A stretch of 64,000 bases of DNA from Saprospiraceae bacterium. GTDB taxonomy: Bacteria; Bacteroidota; Bacteroidia; Chitinophagales; Saprospiraceae. A program made the translations under genes and the position numbers. Below the pieces are notes generated by a model. It ran no database searches, was not told the DNA's origin, and saw only the letters and a list, made by a program, of their open reading frames with translations. The stretch lies in the NCBI GenBank assembly GCA_016787345.1, contig JAEUUU010000149.1:1-64000 (forward strand), written 5' to 3'. Numbering within the stretch: position 1 is the stretch's first letter; each line of letters begins with the position of its first letter. Below are positions 44,811 to 54,762 of the stretch, one piece after another.

Positions 44811-44854
44811 ATGGAATTGGGGAGGATTAAGTTCCGCTTTTTAACACTTTAAAT

Positions 44855-44862
44855 TACATTTG
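44855..44862 (+). promoter_or_regulatory. Putative -7 box for the SprB-repeat adhesin
   Basis: TACATTTG matches TAnnTTTG. It would give a leader of roughly 160 bases before the ATG at 45031. No clear -33 element. Confidence 0.3.
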
Positions 44863-45030
44863 AGGCTGGTTCCAGGCCGGTTTGCCCAATTCAACTGTAA
44901 TTCTATATCAGGGCCATTTTTACCCTGATGTACGCCTGTTCGGCTATTTTATCCCAATCAAGTATGCATCGTAGAAACACCCCGGAGGAAGACGCCTTTC
45001 CGGGAGGCATTGACTATTAACTACTTTGAT

Positions 45031-48000
45031 ATGAAGCATCTTTACGCCCTAACCTTGTTTGTCATTATTGCGCCCGTCTGGTTGAGCGCACAATGTCCGC
45101 CGGCCGGATTCCCGTCGCCAGGCAACACTTGCCCGCAGGCGCCGATTCTGTGTGAAAACCTGGATGGTTATTGCGCATCAATCAACAACAACAACGTTGT
45201 TCAATCTTTTCCCGGATGCTCCGGCTGGTTTCTGAACAACGACGAATGGTTCGCTTTTTACGCGGGTTCCACAACGATCACGATCGAAGTAACGCCTTAC
45301 AACTGTACGCAAGGCGGCGGTTTCGTCGGGCTCCAGGGCGGGATTTACGACGGTTGCGGCGGACCCGTGATGGATGTTCAGTGCTCCTGTACGGACGACC
45401 CCTTTATTTTGACCTCCTCCAACTATGTCATTGGCCAGATATACTGGTTCGTCCTGGATGGATGTAACGGTCAGTTGTGCGATTATTCTATCGACGTGCT
45501 GGTCGGCTCAACCGTCGGGATGCCACCGGAAGACCCCGGTACTGTAAGCGGCCCGACAGAAGTATGCCAGGGGACAGCAGGCGCTTATTCCGTACCTCCG
45601 ATCGTGGGAGCAACACAATATACCTGGACGCTCAGCCCTGCCAATCTGGGTACAGTGAATGCCAACGACAACAACGTCACCGTAAACTGGGGCAATACCG
45701 CCGGAACAGCCACCCTTTGCGTTCAGTCGTCCAATCAATGTTTTTCCAACCCAATGACGTCGTGCATTACCGTCGATATTATCCCGCAGCCCACTGCCAC
45801 GCTTTCGGGTGGCGGCGTGTTGTGCGCGGGCAGTGGCGACAGTGAAACCATAACTGTGAATTTTACCGGACAAGGCCCCTGGAACTTTGTTTATACGATC
45901 AATACGGTTGCTCAGCCCCCCATACAGGTGACGTCGAGCCCGTATACTTTTCAGGTAACGCAGCCGGGCACTTATGCCTTGCAAAGTGTTACTACTGTTG
46001 ACGGTAATTGCCCCGGCACAGTTTCGGGGACGGCTGTAATTACCCAAACAGATATGAACCCCACTGCCGCCGTGACCCCGGCGTCCTGCGGATTGAGCAA
46101 CGGGGCGATCAACCTGACACCTGCCAATGGCAATCCGCCGTATACTTTTCTTTGGTCGAACAGTGCGGTGACAGAGGATCTGAACAATATTCCGGGAGGT
46201 AGTTACACCGTCACCGTGACCGATGAAGACGGCTGCACGGAAGCCCTGACGGTTACAGTACCGGATAATCAGGTAACGCTTACGCTGAATGCCAGCGTGG
46301 TGGCCAATACCACCTGCAACGGAGGAAACGGCAGCATCGATGTAACGGTAACACCCCCGCCGGGTTCGTACACTTATATCTGGTCCAATACAGCCACGAC
46401 ACAGGATATTTCCAATCTGCAGCCCGGTTCTTACACCATCACCGTAACCACCGGGTTGACCTGCACCTCGTCCGCGACATTTACCGTACCCGACCAGCCC
46501 AACGAGCCGATGGCCACACTCTCGGCAACCGGGACAACCTGCGACCTGAGCAACGGGTCGGCTACCTTGAATGTGACCGGAGGGGTTACCCCTTATACTT
46601 TTTTATGGTCCAACAGTGCCACTACCCAGAACCTGACCAATATACCGGCGGGGAACTATTCCGTGACCGTCACCGGCGCCAACGGATGTACCGATGTGGC
46701 TGACGTGACCGTCAGCAATACCAATCCCCCCATCACCGTCAACGCCAATATTCAGCCGAATACCACCTGCAACGGCAGCTTCAACGGCAGTATCGACGTA
46801 AGCGTGGCGCCGGCAGGAACATACACTTACCTGTGGTCCAACACCCTGACAACCCAGGATTTGAGCAACCTGGCGCCGGGTACGTATTCACTGACCGTGA
46901 CGGGGCAGGGTAGTTGCTCCACAACCGCTGACTTTACCGTGCCGGATCAACCCAATGAACCTACAATTACGCCGAATGCTACGCCCTCTACCTGCGACCT
47001 GCCGAACGGCGCCATAAACCTTTCGGTAAATGGCGGCGTGACGCCATATACTTATTTGTGGTCCAATTCAGCCACGACTTCCAGTCTGACCGGCCTGCTG
47101 GCAGGACCTTATTCGGTCACGGTCACCGGCGCCAATGGCTGCACCGACGTGGCCGATATAACAGTGCCCAACGACAATCCACCCATCAATGTCAATGCCA
47201 GCATTCAACCCAATACCACCTGTAACGGCAATTTCAACGGCAGCATCGACGTGACTGTGACGCCGGGCGGTACGTACACCTACATCTGGTCAACCACTGC
47301 CACGACGCAAGACCTAAGCGGTTTGGCGCCCGGAACTTATTCCGTGACCGTGAGCGCCGGCGGAACGTGCACGCAAACTGCCGATTTTACTGTACCCGAT
47401 GTACCCAACGCGCCGATTGTCAATCAAAATATTACCAGTTCTACCTGTGATCTGCCCAATGGCGCTATCACGTTGAATGTGAGTGGCGGGGTTGCGCCTT
47501 ATACTTACCTGTGGTCGAACAGCGCTACCACGCCCAGTCTGACGGGGCTCATGGCCGGCACCTATTCCGTTACAGTCACCGGCGCCAATGGCTGCCCCAC
47601 AACGGTAGACATCACCGTACCGAACAACAACCCGCCGATCAATTTATCTGCCGTGGTTACGGCCAACACAACCTGTCTGGCAGGCAACGGCAGCATCAAT
47701 CTCAGCGTAGCGCCTTCCGGAAACTACACGTACATCTGGTCGAATACAGCAACGACGCAGGATATCAGCGGGCTGGCGCCTGGCGTTTACCAGGTCACCG
47801 TAAGCGCCGGCGGGTCTTGTACGGAGACCGATGCCTATGTGGTGCCGGACAATCCGAACACCCCCAATTTATCGTATAGCAATACCAGTGCAAGCTGCGG
47901 TTTGAGCAACGGCTCCATCAATCTGAGCGTGAGCGGCGGAGTAGGGCCGTTTACCTACCTGTGGTCGAATAGCGCGACTTCGCAGGATTTGAACGGCATT

Positions 48001-51000
48001 CCGGCTGATATTTACGTGGTGACGGTCACCGGCGCCAACGGATGTACGGAGGTAGAAGGCGTGACGATCGATAATTATCAGATTCCGATCAGTATCGACG
48101 GATTCGTCACGCCGCAGACCTCCTGTCTGGTCAATAACGGCGCAATCAACATGATTCTCAGTCCGACCAACCTCTCGGTCTTGTGGTCGAACAGCGCAAC
48201 TTCCGAAGATCTGAGCAATTTGCCGCCCGGAACCTATTCCGTTACGGTGAGCGCCGGCGGTACCTGTACGGAAACCGCCAGTTTTACCGTGGATGATCTG
48301 ATTGAATATCCGGGGCTTATCGTCGACGTCAGTTCGGCATTTTGCAATTTGCCAAACGGGATGATTGATCTCGAAATTTCCGGCGGACAAGCCCCATACT
48401 CCTATCATTGGTCCAATAATGCCGTTTCCCAGGATTTGAACAACCTGCAAGCCGGTGATTACGCCGTTACGGTGACCACGGCGTTGGGTTGTACTTCGGA
48501 AACCCAGATCAATGTCCCGGGCAATACCCTGGCGATTTCACCCAATGGCGTGGCCTCCGATAATACGTCCTGCACCACACCCAACGGTTTTATCGACCTG
48601 GACGTGCAACCGCCTTTCAACTACACTTACAACTGGTCGAACAACCTGCATACGCCCGATCTCAACAACATACCGGCCGGGACCTACTCCGTTACAATCG
48701 TTTTGGGAACTTGTTCGGAGACCGCCAGTTTTGATATTGCAAATGCCGCGGTTGCTCCCAACCTCTCGGCTATTGGTTTGCCCGCTACCTGCGGCCTTAA
48801 TAATGGCGGTGCAAATGCCACGGTCAGCGGCGCAACTACCCCCTATACCTATTTATGGTCGAATACTGCGACCACCGAAGATCTGAGCAATCTCTCGCCG
48901 GGCAACTTTACCCTGACCGTCACGGATTTCTGGGGCTGCTCCGCGACAACTACGGTGACTGTGGTGAATAATAATATTGCTTTGAATATCAGTGGCATAT
49001 CCGTAGAAAATACCTCCTGCACAGCGCCCAACGGCAGTCTCAACATCACGGTGACGCCGGCCGGCGCTTACAACTACGTTTGGTCCAATACTGCCGTTAC
49101 GGAGGACCTGAACGGATTATCACCCGGAAATTATACCGTAACGGTCAGTGCCGGCGCGAGTTGCTCCGCATCGGCGACGTATACGGTTGGGAATAATACG
49201 CCAAACCCCGATTTGACGGCAGCAGTGACGGCCGCTATTTGCAGCCTGAACAACGGCGCAATCGATTTATCGGTCAGCGGCGCAACCCCACCGTATGGCT
49301 ATGCCTGGTCGAACATGGCGGCGACGGAAGATTTGAACAGCATTCTTCCCGGAACGTACAGCGTCACCGTAACGGATGCCAACGGCTGTCCGAGCGACAC
49401 GACCCTGGTTGTGCCCAATAACAGTTCCACCTTCAGTTTGAGCGGCGGCGTAACTCCATTGACCAATTGCGTAAGCCCCAACGGCGCCATCGACCTGACT
49501 GTGACGCCGGCCGGGCCGTACACTTACCTGTGGTCGAACAGTCTGACTACCCAGGACCTGAGTAATATTATGCCCGGTACTTACGAGGTCTCCGTCACCG
49601 AAACCGGCAGTTGTGTTGCTTCCATTTCATTCATCGTACCCGACAACCGCGGTTATCCCGGTCTGAGCCAGACGATTAGCCCGGAGATTTGCGGTTTGGC
49701 CAATGGCGCCGTTGATCTCAACGTTTCGGGCGGAACGCCTCCCTATACTTACCAATGGCTGGGTGGACCTATGACGGAAGACCTCGCCGGTATCACCGAC
49801 GGCAGTTATGCCGTCACCGTCACAGATGCCAACCAATGCACGGCGACGGCCACGATGAACGTACCGGAAAACAGCGTCAGTTTTTCCCTGAGCGGGGCCG
49901 CGACAAACAATACTTCCTGTGTAAACGACAATGGACAAATAGACCTTTCCGTTACACCTGCCGACCCGGGTAATGGACTGGTTTACAATTATTCGTGGTC
50001 AAATTCAGGTATAAACCAGGACCTGGCCGGATTGTCGCCGGGCGCTTATTCGGTGACGGTAACGGCGGGTAATACCTGTACAAGCACGGCTAATTTCAAT
50101 ATTACAGATGCAGCAACCGCGCCCAGCCTGACCAATACCGTCACGCCTGCATTTTGTGGCCAGAATAGCGGCGCCATCGATCTGACAACCAGCGGCGGGC
50201 AGTCGCCCTATGTTTATTTATGGTCGGAAAACAGTGTTTCGGAAGACTTGATCGGGTTGCCGTCCGGCGGCTATTCAGTTACCGTTACCGGCGCTAATGG
50301 TTGCACGACGACCAATAGTTATACCATTCCGGAGAATGTTACGATTCCGACGATAAGCGGAACCAACATGCCGAATTCGTCGTGTATTTCCTCAAACGGC
50401 GCGATCGACATTGCTGTTTCCCCGGCGCTGACCTACGCGTACTCCTGGTCCAATTCTGCTTTTTCAGAGGATTTGACAGGTTTGCCGGCAGGTACTTACA
50501 CGGTGACGGTCAGTGCGGGCGGCGCCTGTACGGCCGAGTCCACTTTTAATGTCGGCAATGATTTGACCCCGGTTTTGCTCGATCATTCGGTTACCGATGT
50601 GTTGTGTTTTGGCAACTCCACCGGTGCTGTTGATCTGACGGTTACCAGCGGTATAGCGCCCTTCGTTTTCAACTGGTCGCCGGCTGCGCCGGGCAACCCG
50701 GAGGATTTGAATGTTTTGCCGGCAGGTAATTATGCCCTTACCGTGACCGATGCGCTGGGATGCAGCGCCACGCTTTCTCTCACAGTTGCCCAACCGGCAG
50801 CCGCTTTGCAGGCGAATTGCAATGCTTCGGGCACCGTAAGTGCGCCGGGTTTGTCTGATGGTTCGGCGATGGTTGCATTGGCGGGCGGCACGCCGCCGTA
50901 TTCCGTCAGCTGGACGCCCGGGGGCACGCAGAGCAATGTATTTCCCGGCAATTTGAATATTGGCAATCTCGCTCAGGGCGCTTATAGCGTAGCCGTGACG

Positions 51001-53139
51001 GACGCCAACGGTTGCCCGGTCGACTGCGGATTCAATATCGATCTGATAACCTGCAGCACGGCCGTGGGCTCGATGCAAGGCCAGTCGATTGCGCAATGCG
51101 GAACCGGCTGCGTCACGGCAACATACAACCCGGCAGGACAGTATTTGGAAAACAACGATGTGCTGCAGTTCATTTTGCATGAAGGATCAGGCAATCAGAT
51201 CGTCAATGAAATAGCCCGCAATTCGCAACCCGTGTTTTGTTTCAATTCGGCATTAATGTCCTATGGTACAACGTATTATATTTCAGTAGCTGCCGGCAAC
51301 AACGATGGCGGCGGGAACGTAGACCTCTCCGATTTTTGCACTGTTATCTCCGATGGAACACCGGTGGTTTTCAGGGAGATACCGGTGGCAGTTATTGCCC
51401 CTCCGGCCGCGCTCTCCTGCGCAGTGCTGCAGGTGACGCTGAGCGGAACCTCAAACTTATCCGGCTCGCTTTTCCAGTGGAGCACTGCCAACGGGTTATT
51501 AATCGGCAGTACCAATCAGCCCCTTGCAACGGCAGGCGCGGCTGGCCAGTACAGGCTGATTGTGGTGGCGCAAGGCTGTGCAGATACGGTACAAACCCAG
51601 GTAGAAGACATCACGAATCACCCCGAGGCCAGTATCGTCGCCAATCCGGACGACGTGCTGGATTGCACGATCGACGAGATTTTGTTGTCGGGCATTTCAG
51701 AGGGATCGATGAACCTTAACGTCATTTGGATCAGCAATGGGAATACCTATTCGCCCGGAACCGTCTTGCAGATCGACGAACCCGGAACTTACCAGTTCGT
51801 CATTCTGGATACGCTCACGTTCTGCTCCGACACGGCTCATTTGGTGATCAATGAAGACCTGGCATACCCGCCATTGTTCATCAACCCGCCAGCTATACTC
51901 ACCTGTACCAACACGGCCGTGACCCTGAGCGGGGGCTCTCCTGCGCCCGGTATTTCGTTGAGTTGGGCAACTGTAAACGGTTCAGACACAACAATTATCG
52001 GCGCCGGAAGCAACCTGCCGGTCACGATTCCCGGAACCTATCTGCTCATCGGTATTGACCCTGTCAATCAATGCGACAACTCGCTTTCCACTACGGTACA
52101 GGCCGACGTCGCGCCGCCGCAAGCGGATGCCGGCGCGCCGTTCGGTATCAAATGTTATGGCGAACAAGCCAATCTTGACGGCAGTGCTTCCGGCGGCGCA
52201 CCGACGCTCAATTTTGCCTGGTCGAGTTCCGATGGCCTGATTATCAGCGGCAACAATACCGCTGCGCCGCTCATCGGCGAACCCGGCACCTACTCGCTTT
52301 TGGTCACCAATCCCGCCAACGGCTGCACCGATACCGACGAGGTCACCATTACGCCCATCGATCCGCAACTGGCCGCTTCGATCATACAGCCCCCTTGTTA
52401 CGGCGACCGGGGAGCAATCCGGATCGACAGCGTTCTGGGCGGCAAACCGCCGGTTCTGTTCTCTATCGACGGCGGTCAACATTTCAGCGGCCAGACTTAC
52501 TTTGGGAACCTCGAACCCGCCGTGTACACCCTCACGGCTTCCGATGCCGAAGGTTGCAGCACCTCGCAACAACTGGAGGTTTTGGCAGCCGAAGAGTTTA
52601 CCCTGATACTTGATCCGCAGGTGACGGTATTGCTGGGCGACTCCTACCAGTTTGATACTCAGATCAATGTGCCGGATTCGGCTATTGCGGCGATACAGTG
52701 GACGCCGGCCGACTGGCTCGACTGCAGCGACTGCCTGAATCCTATAGCGACGCCTTATCGCTCCATTCGCTACGAAGTAGAGGCCACTACGGTCAACGGC
52801 TGCAAAGACCGGGCGCCCGTGCTGCTTATTGTCGACCGCCGGATCGATGTGTATATCCCGAACGTTTTTTCGCCAAACCAGGACGGCTACAATGATTTTT
52901 TCACCGTTTTTGCCGATCCCGAGCGAGTACCCAGGGTCAAGACGCTGCAGGTATTCTCCCGTTGGGGCGAACTGGTGTACGAGCTGAATGATTTTGTGCC
53001 CAACAATCCGGGGCTTGGCTGGAACGGCACGCACCGTGGGGAGCCGATGAATCCGGCGGTCTTTGTCTGGTATTGCGTTGTGGAGTTTATCGACGGGACG
53101 GAGGCGCTGTACAAAGGCGATGTGACGCTGGAACGATAA
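45031..53139 (+). CDS. Giant SprB-repeat adhesin with type B T9SS tail
   Basis: 2702 residues from the ATG at 45031 (signal peptide MKHLYALTLFVIIAPVWLSA). An N-terminal Cys-rich domain (about 22-165) is followed by an Ig/PKD-like module, then 22 SprB-type repeats between about residues 340 and 2000. Each has a core like YTYLWSNSATTQNLTN ending in YSVTVTGANGC. The first 20 alternate strictly between two subtypes. After them come several Ig-like modules (about 2000-2500) and a gliding-motility-associated type B T9SS sorting domain (IPNVFSPNQDGYNDFF to the end). The protein is predicted to be a long surface filament, like SprB of gliding Bacteroidota, used for adhesion or motility. No gliding machinery lies nearby. 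Confidence 0.9.
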   Translation: MKHLYALTLFVIIAPVWLSAQCPPAGFPSPGNTCPQAPILCENLDGYCASINNNNVVQSFPGCSGWFLNNDEWFAFYAGSTTITIEVTPYNCTQGGGFVGLQGGIYDGCGGPVMDVQCSCTDDPFILTSSNYVIGQIYWFVLDGCNGQLCDYSIDVLVGSTVGMPPEDPGTVSGPTEVCQGTAGAYSVPPIVGATQYTWTLSPANLGTVNANDNNVTVNWGNTAGTATLCVQSSNQCFSNPMTSCITVDIIPQPTATLSGGGVLCAGSGDSETITVNFTGQGPWNFVYTINTVAQPPIQVTSSPYTFQVTQPGTYALQSVTTVDGNCPGTVSGTAVITQTDMNPTAAVTPASCGLSNGAINLTPANGNPPYTFLWSNSAVTEDLNNIPGGSYTVTVTDEDGCTEALTVTVPDNQVTLTLNASVVANTTCNGGNGSIDVTVTPPPGSYTYIWSNTATTQDISNLQPGSYTITVTTGLTCTSSATFTVPDQPNEPMATLSATGTTCDLSNGSATLNVTGGVTPYTFLWSNSATTQNLTNIPAGNYSVTVTGANGCTDVADVTVSNTNPPITVNANIQPNTTCNGSFNGSIDVSVAPAGTYTYLWSNTLTTQDLSNLAPGTYSLTVTGQGSCSTTADFTVPDQPNEPTITPNATPSTCDLPNGAINLSVNGGVTPYTYLWSNSATTSSLTGLLAGPYSVTVTGANGCTDVADITVPNDNPPINVNASIQPNTTCNGNFNGSIDVTVTPGGTYTYIWSTTATTQDLSGLAPGTYSVTVSAGGTCTQTADFTVPDVPNAPIVNQNITSSTCDLPNGAITLNVSGGVAPYTYLWSNSATTPSLTGLMAGTYSVTVTGANGCPTTVDITVPNNNPPINLSAVVTANTTCLAGNGSINLSVAPSGNYTYIWSNTATTQDISGLAPGVYQVTVSAGGSCTETDAYVVPDNPNTPNLSYSNTSASCGLSNGSINLSVSGGVGPFTYLWSNSATSQDLNGIPADIYVVTVTGANGCTEVEGVTIDNYQIPISIDGFVTPQTSCLVNNGAINMILSPTNLSVLWSNSATSEDLSNLPPGTYSVTVSAGGTCTETASFTVDDLIEYPGLIVDVSSAFCNLPNGMIDLEISGGQAPYSYHWSNNAVSQDLNNLQAGDYAVTVTTALGCTSETQINVPGNTLAISPNGVASDNTSCTTPNGFIDLDVQPPFNYTYNWSNNLHTPDLNNIPAGTYSVTIVLGTCSETASFDIANAAVAPNLSAIGLPATCGLNNGGANATVSGATTPYTYLWSNTATTEDLSNLSPGNFTLTVTDFWGCSATTTVTVVNNNIALNISGISVENTSCTAPNGSLNITVTPAGAYNYVWSNTAVTEDLNGLSPGNYTVTVSAGASCSASATYTVGNNTPNPDLTAAVTAAICSLNNGAIDLSVSGATPPYGYAWSNMAATEDLNSILPGTYSVTVTDANGCPSDTTLVVPNNSSTFSLSGGVTPLTNCVSPNGAIDLTVTPAGPYTYLWSNSLTTQDLSNIMPGTYEVSVTETGSCVASISFIVPDNRGYPGLSQTISPEICGLANGAVDLNVSGGTPPYTYQWLGGPMTEDLAGITDGSYAVTVTDANQCTATATMNVPENSVSFSLSGAATNNTSCVNDNGQIDLSVTPADPGNGLVYNYSWSNSGINQDLAGLSPGAYSVTVTAGNTCTSTANFNITDAATAPSLTNTVTPAFCGQNSGAIDLTTSGGQSPYVYLWSENSVSEDLIGLPSGGYSVTVTGANGCTTTNSYTIPENVTIPTISGTNMPNSSCISSNGAIDIAVSPALTYAYSWSNSAFSEDLTGLPAGTYTVTVSAGGACTAESTFNVGNDLTPVLLDHSVTDVLCFGNSTGAVDLTVTSGIAPFVFNWSPAAPGNPEDLNVLPAGNYALTVTDALGCSATLSLTVAQPAAALQANCNASGTVSAPGLSDGSAMVALAGGTPPYSVSWTPGGTQSNVFPGNLNIGNLAQGAYSVAVTDANGCPVDCGFNIDLITCSTAVGSMQGQSIAQCGTGCVTATYNPAGQYLENNDVLQFILHEGSGNQIVNEIARNSQPVFCFNSALMSYGTTYYISVAAGNNDGGGNVDLSDFCTVISDGTPVVFREIPVAVIAPPAALSCAVLQVTLSGTSNLSGSLFQWSTANGLLIGSTNQPLATAGAAGQYRLIVVAQGCADTVQTQVEDITNHPEASIVANPDDVLDCTIDEILLSGISEGSMNLNVIWISNGNTYSPGTVLQIDEPGTYQFVILDTLTFCSDTAHLVINEDLAYPPLFINPPAILTCTNTAVTLSGGSPAPGISLSWATVNGSDTTIIGAGSNLPVTIPGTYLLIGIDPVNQCDNSLSTTVQADVAPPQADAGAPFGIKCYGEQANLDGSASGGAPTLNFAWSSSDGLIISGNNTAAPLIGEPGTYSLLVTNPANGCTDTDEVTITPIDPQLAASIIQPPCYGDRGAIRIDSVLGGKPPVLFSIDGGQHFSGQTYFGNLEPAVYTLTASDAEGCSTSQQLEVLAAEEFTLILDPQVTVLLGDSYQFDTQINVPDSAIAAIQWTPADWLDCSDCLNPIATPYRSIRYEVEATTVNGCKDRAPVLLIVDRRIDVYIPNVFSPNQDGYNDFFTVFADPERVPRVKTLQVFSRWGELVYELNDFVPNNPGLGWNGTHRGEPMNPAVFVWYCVVEFIDGTEALYKGDVTLER

Positions 53140-53154
53140 TTCCTGTAAAAAGAA

Positions 53155-53184
53155 GAGAGGCTGTCTGACCCCAGACAGCCTCTC
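53155..53184. terminator. Terminator between the adhesin and YebC genes
   Basis: A perfect 13-bp stem (53155-53167 with 53172-53184) with a 4-base loop. Only the minus strand has a following T-rich run (TTCTTTTTAC), so it serves the YebC gene best, and possibly both convergent genes. Confidence 0.75.
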
Positions 53185-53214
53185 TCAAAATTAGCGCCGA
53201 TTTGCCGGCTTTTA

Positions 53215-53931
53215 TTACTCCGACATGTCCATGGTATGGAATACGTTGAGCACGTCGTCGTCTTCTTCGAGGCGGTCGATGAGTTTGATCAATTGTTCCA
53301 CTTCGGAGTCGTTCAGTTTTTTGGTCAGAGTGGGAATCCACTCCAGCTGAGCGCTGCTCGGCTCGATGCCGCGGTCTTCGAGCGCTTTTTGCATAGCGCC
53401 GAAGTCTTTGAAGTCGGTATAAAGGACCATTTCCTCTTCTTCGGGTTTGATCTCTTCCAGGCCTGCGTCGATCAGTTCGAGTTCCATCTCGTCCCAGTCG
53501 CGGCCTTCTGCTTTGACTTTGAAAACCCCTTTGCGGTTGAACATGTAGCTCACGCTGCCGGAGGTACCCAGGGCGCCGCCGCCCCGGTCGAAGTGCATGC
53601 GCAAATTGGCCACGGTACGGGTGGGGTTGTCGGTGGCTGTTTCTACCAATACTGCGACGCCATGCGGGCCGTAGCCTTCGTAGACGACCTCCTGGTAGTT
53701 TTCCGCATCTTTGCCTGCGGCTTTTTTAATAGCGTTTTCGACGTTGGATTTGGGCATGTTTGCCGCTTTGGCATTTTGCACTGCCACCCGGAGCCGCGGG
53801 TTGTAATCAGGGTTTTCGCCACCTGCTTTCACAGCGAGAGCGATTTCACGCCCGATGCGGGTAAATGTTTTGGCCATGCCGGCCCAACGTTTAAACTTGC
53901 GTTCCTTCCGGAATTCAAACGCGCGTCCCAT
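53215..53931 (-). CDS. YebC/PmpR family regulator
   Basis: 238 residues, the normal length. The start MGRAFEFRKERKFKRWAGMAK is the Bacteroidota variant of the conserved N terminus (written here as 20 residues or fewer: MGRAFEFRKERKFKRW). Family blocks follow: TRIGREIALAVKAGGENPDY, NMPKSNVENAIKKAAGK, YEGYGPHGVAVLVE and FDRGGGALGTSGSV. Known members bind DNA as transcription regulators or help ribosomes pass proline stretches (TACO1-like); which role applies here is unknown. A TAnnTTTG box lies 45 bases upstream. Confidence 0.93.
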   Translation of the reverse strand: MGRAFEFRKERKFKRWAGMAKTFTRIGREIALAVKAGGENPDYNPRLRVAVQNAKAANMPKSNVENAIKKAAGKDAENYQEVVYEGYGPHGVAVLVETATDNPTRTVANLRMHFDRGGGALGTSGSVSYMFNRKGVFKVKAEGRDWDEMELELIDAGLEEIKPEEEEMVLYTDFKDFGAMQKALEDRGIEPSSAQLEWIPTLTKKLNDSEVEQLIKLIDRLEEDDDVLNVFHTMDMSE

Positions 53932-53975
53932 GCTTTGGAATTTGATTTAGGAAATGAGTCATTATTAAAGCGGCG

Positions 53976-53983
53976 CAAAAGTA
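53976..53983 (-). promoter_or_regulatory. Putative -7 box for the YebC gene
   Basis: Minus-strand TACTTTTG matches TAnnTTTG, with a leader of about 38 bases. No clear -33 element. Confidence 0.4.
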
Positions 53984-54090
53984 GGGAATACCTTCGCAAG
54001 AAAAAAAGCCACCCATGCGTATGGCTGAGGAATATTTGCCCTGAAATGCCCAACTTTGCGGCGTTTATTTAACCAAAACATGTATTTCCC

Positions 54091-54762
54091 ATGAAAAATG
54101 CGTTCTTAGCCTCGATGCTGATGTTGTTGATCGTCCCGATGATGGAAGTAGGTTGTCAGAACACAGAAAGCGCCGGCGCCAAACCGCTGGACATTGAAGT
54201 TTCGCCTGCGACCCTCAAAACGGCCGAATGGGCCGACTTCAAATACAACGAAATACTGGCCAAAGCCGCGACCGGCGATTTCAAAGCTATTCAGCAATTC
54301 CTCGAGTTTCACAGTATCGTCGACGGCTCCGACGCCCTGGGGCACGGCGTAAGTTGTCTGGAATTAATCCCCGTTGCCGGCGATTTCCAGGTCGCCCGGG
54401 TGATTCAGACGCTCAAACCCAATCTTCGCAAGTTGCTGTCCGAACGCCTCGTACTGGCGCAGGGCCGAACGAAAAAAACGGAACTTCAGAAACCCCTCCA
54501 GGAATGGGCGCCCGATGTTTGGGCCGCGCTGAACGGCAAACCGCTGCCGGTTGTCCCCGATTCTATTGCCGTCGGTTCGGGACTGAACAAGGGTAAAGAG
54601 GCGGTAAACGGACCCGCTGCGCCCCCGGCCGATTCGACGGCTGCACCGGCCGCCAATCCCTCGCAGATTAGCCCGACCGTGCCTGCGCCACCCAAAGATG
54701 CCGCTGCTCCCAACAAGCCGGCGCCGCCTCAGCCGCAACCTGCTCAAAAGCCCAAACAATGA
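54091..54762 (+). CDS. Lipoprotein of unknown function with Pro/Ala-rich tail
   Basis: 223 residues. The signal peptide MKNAFLASMLMLLIVPMMEVGC ends in a lipobox-like MEVGC (Cys22). A helical core of about 130 residues (EWADFKYNEILAKAATGDFK, then VSCLELIPVAGDFQVARVIQ) precedes a low-complexity tail rich in Pro and Ala (about 165-223), as in proteins that span peptidoglycan. No family was recognised. Its stop codon overlaps the next start (ATGATG), so the two genes are coupled. Confidence 0.65.
   Translation: MKNAFLASMLMLLIVPMMEVGCQNTESAGAKPLDIEVSPATLKTAEWADFKYNEILAKAATGDFKAIQQFLEFHSIVDGSDALGHGVSCLELIPVAGDFQVARVIQTLKPNLRKLLSERLVLAQGRTKKTELQKPLQEWAPDVWAALNGKPLPVVPDSIAVGSGLNKGKEAVNGPAAPPADSTAAPAANPSQISPTVPAPPKDAAAPNKPAPPQPQPAQKPKQ

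Noticed and set aside
45031-53139. A CRISPR-like impression from the regularly spaced repeats
   Set aside because: The repeats are protein-coding, in frame and diverged at DNA level, with no constant short repeat and unique spacers.
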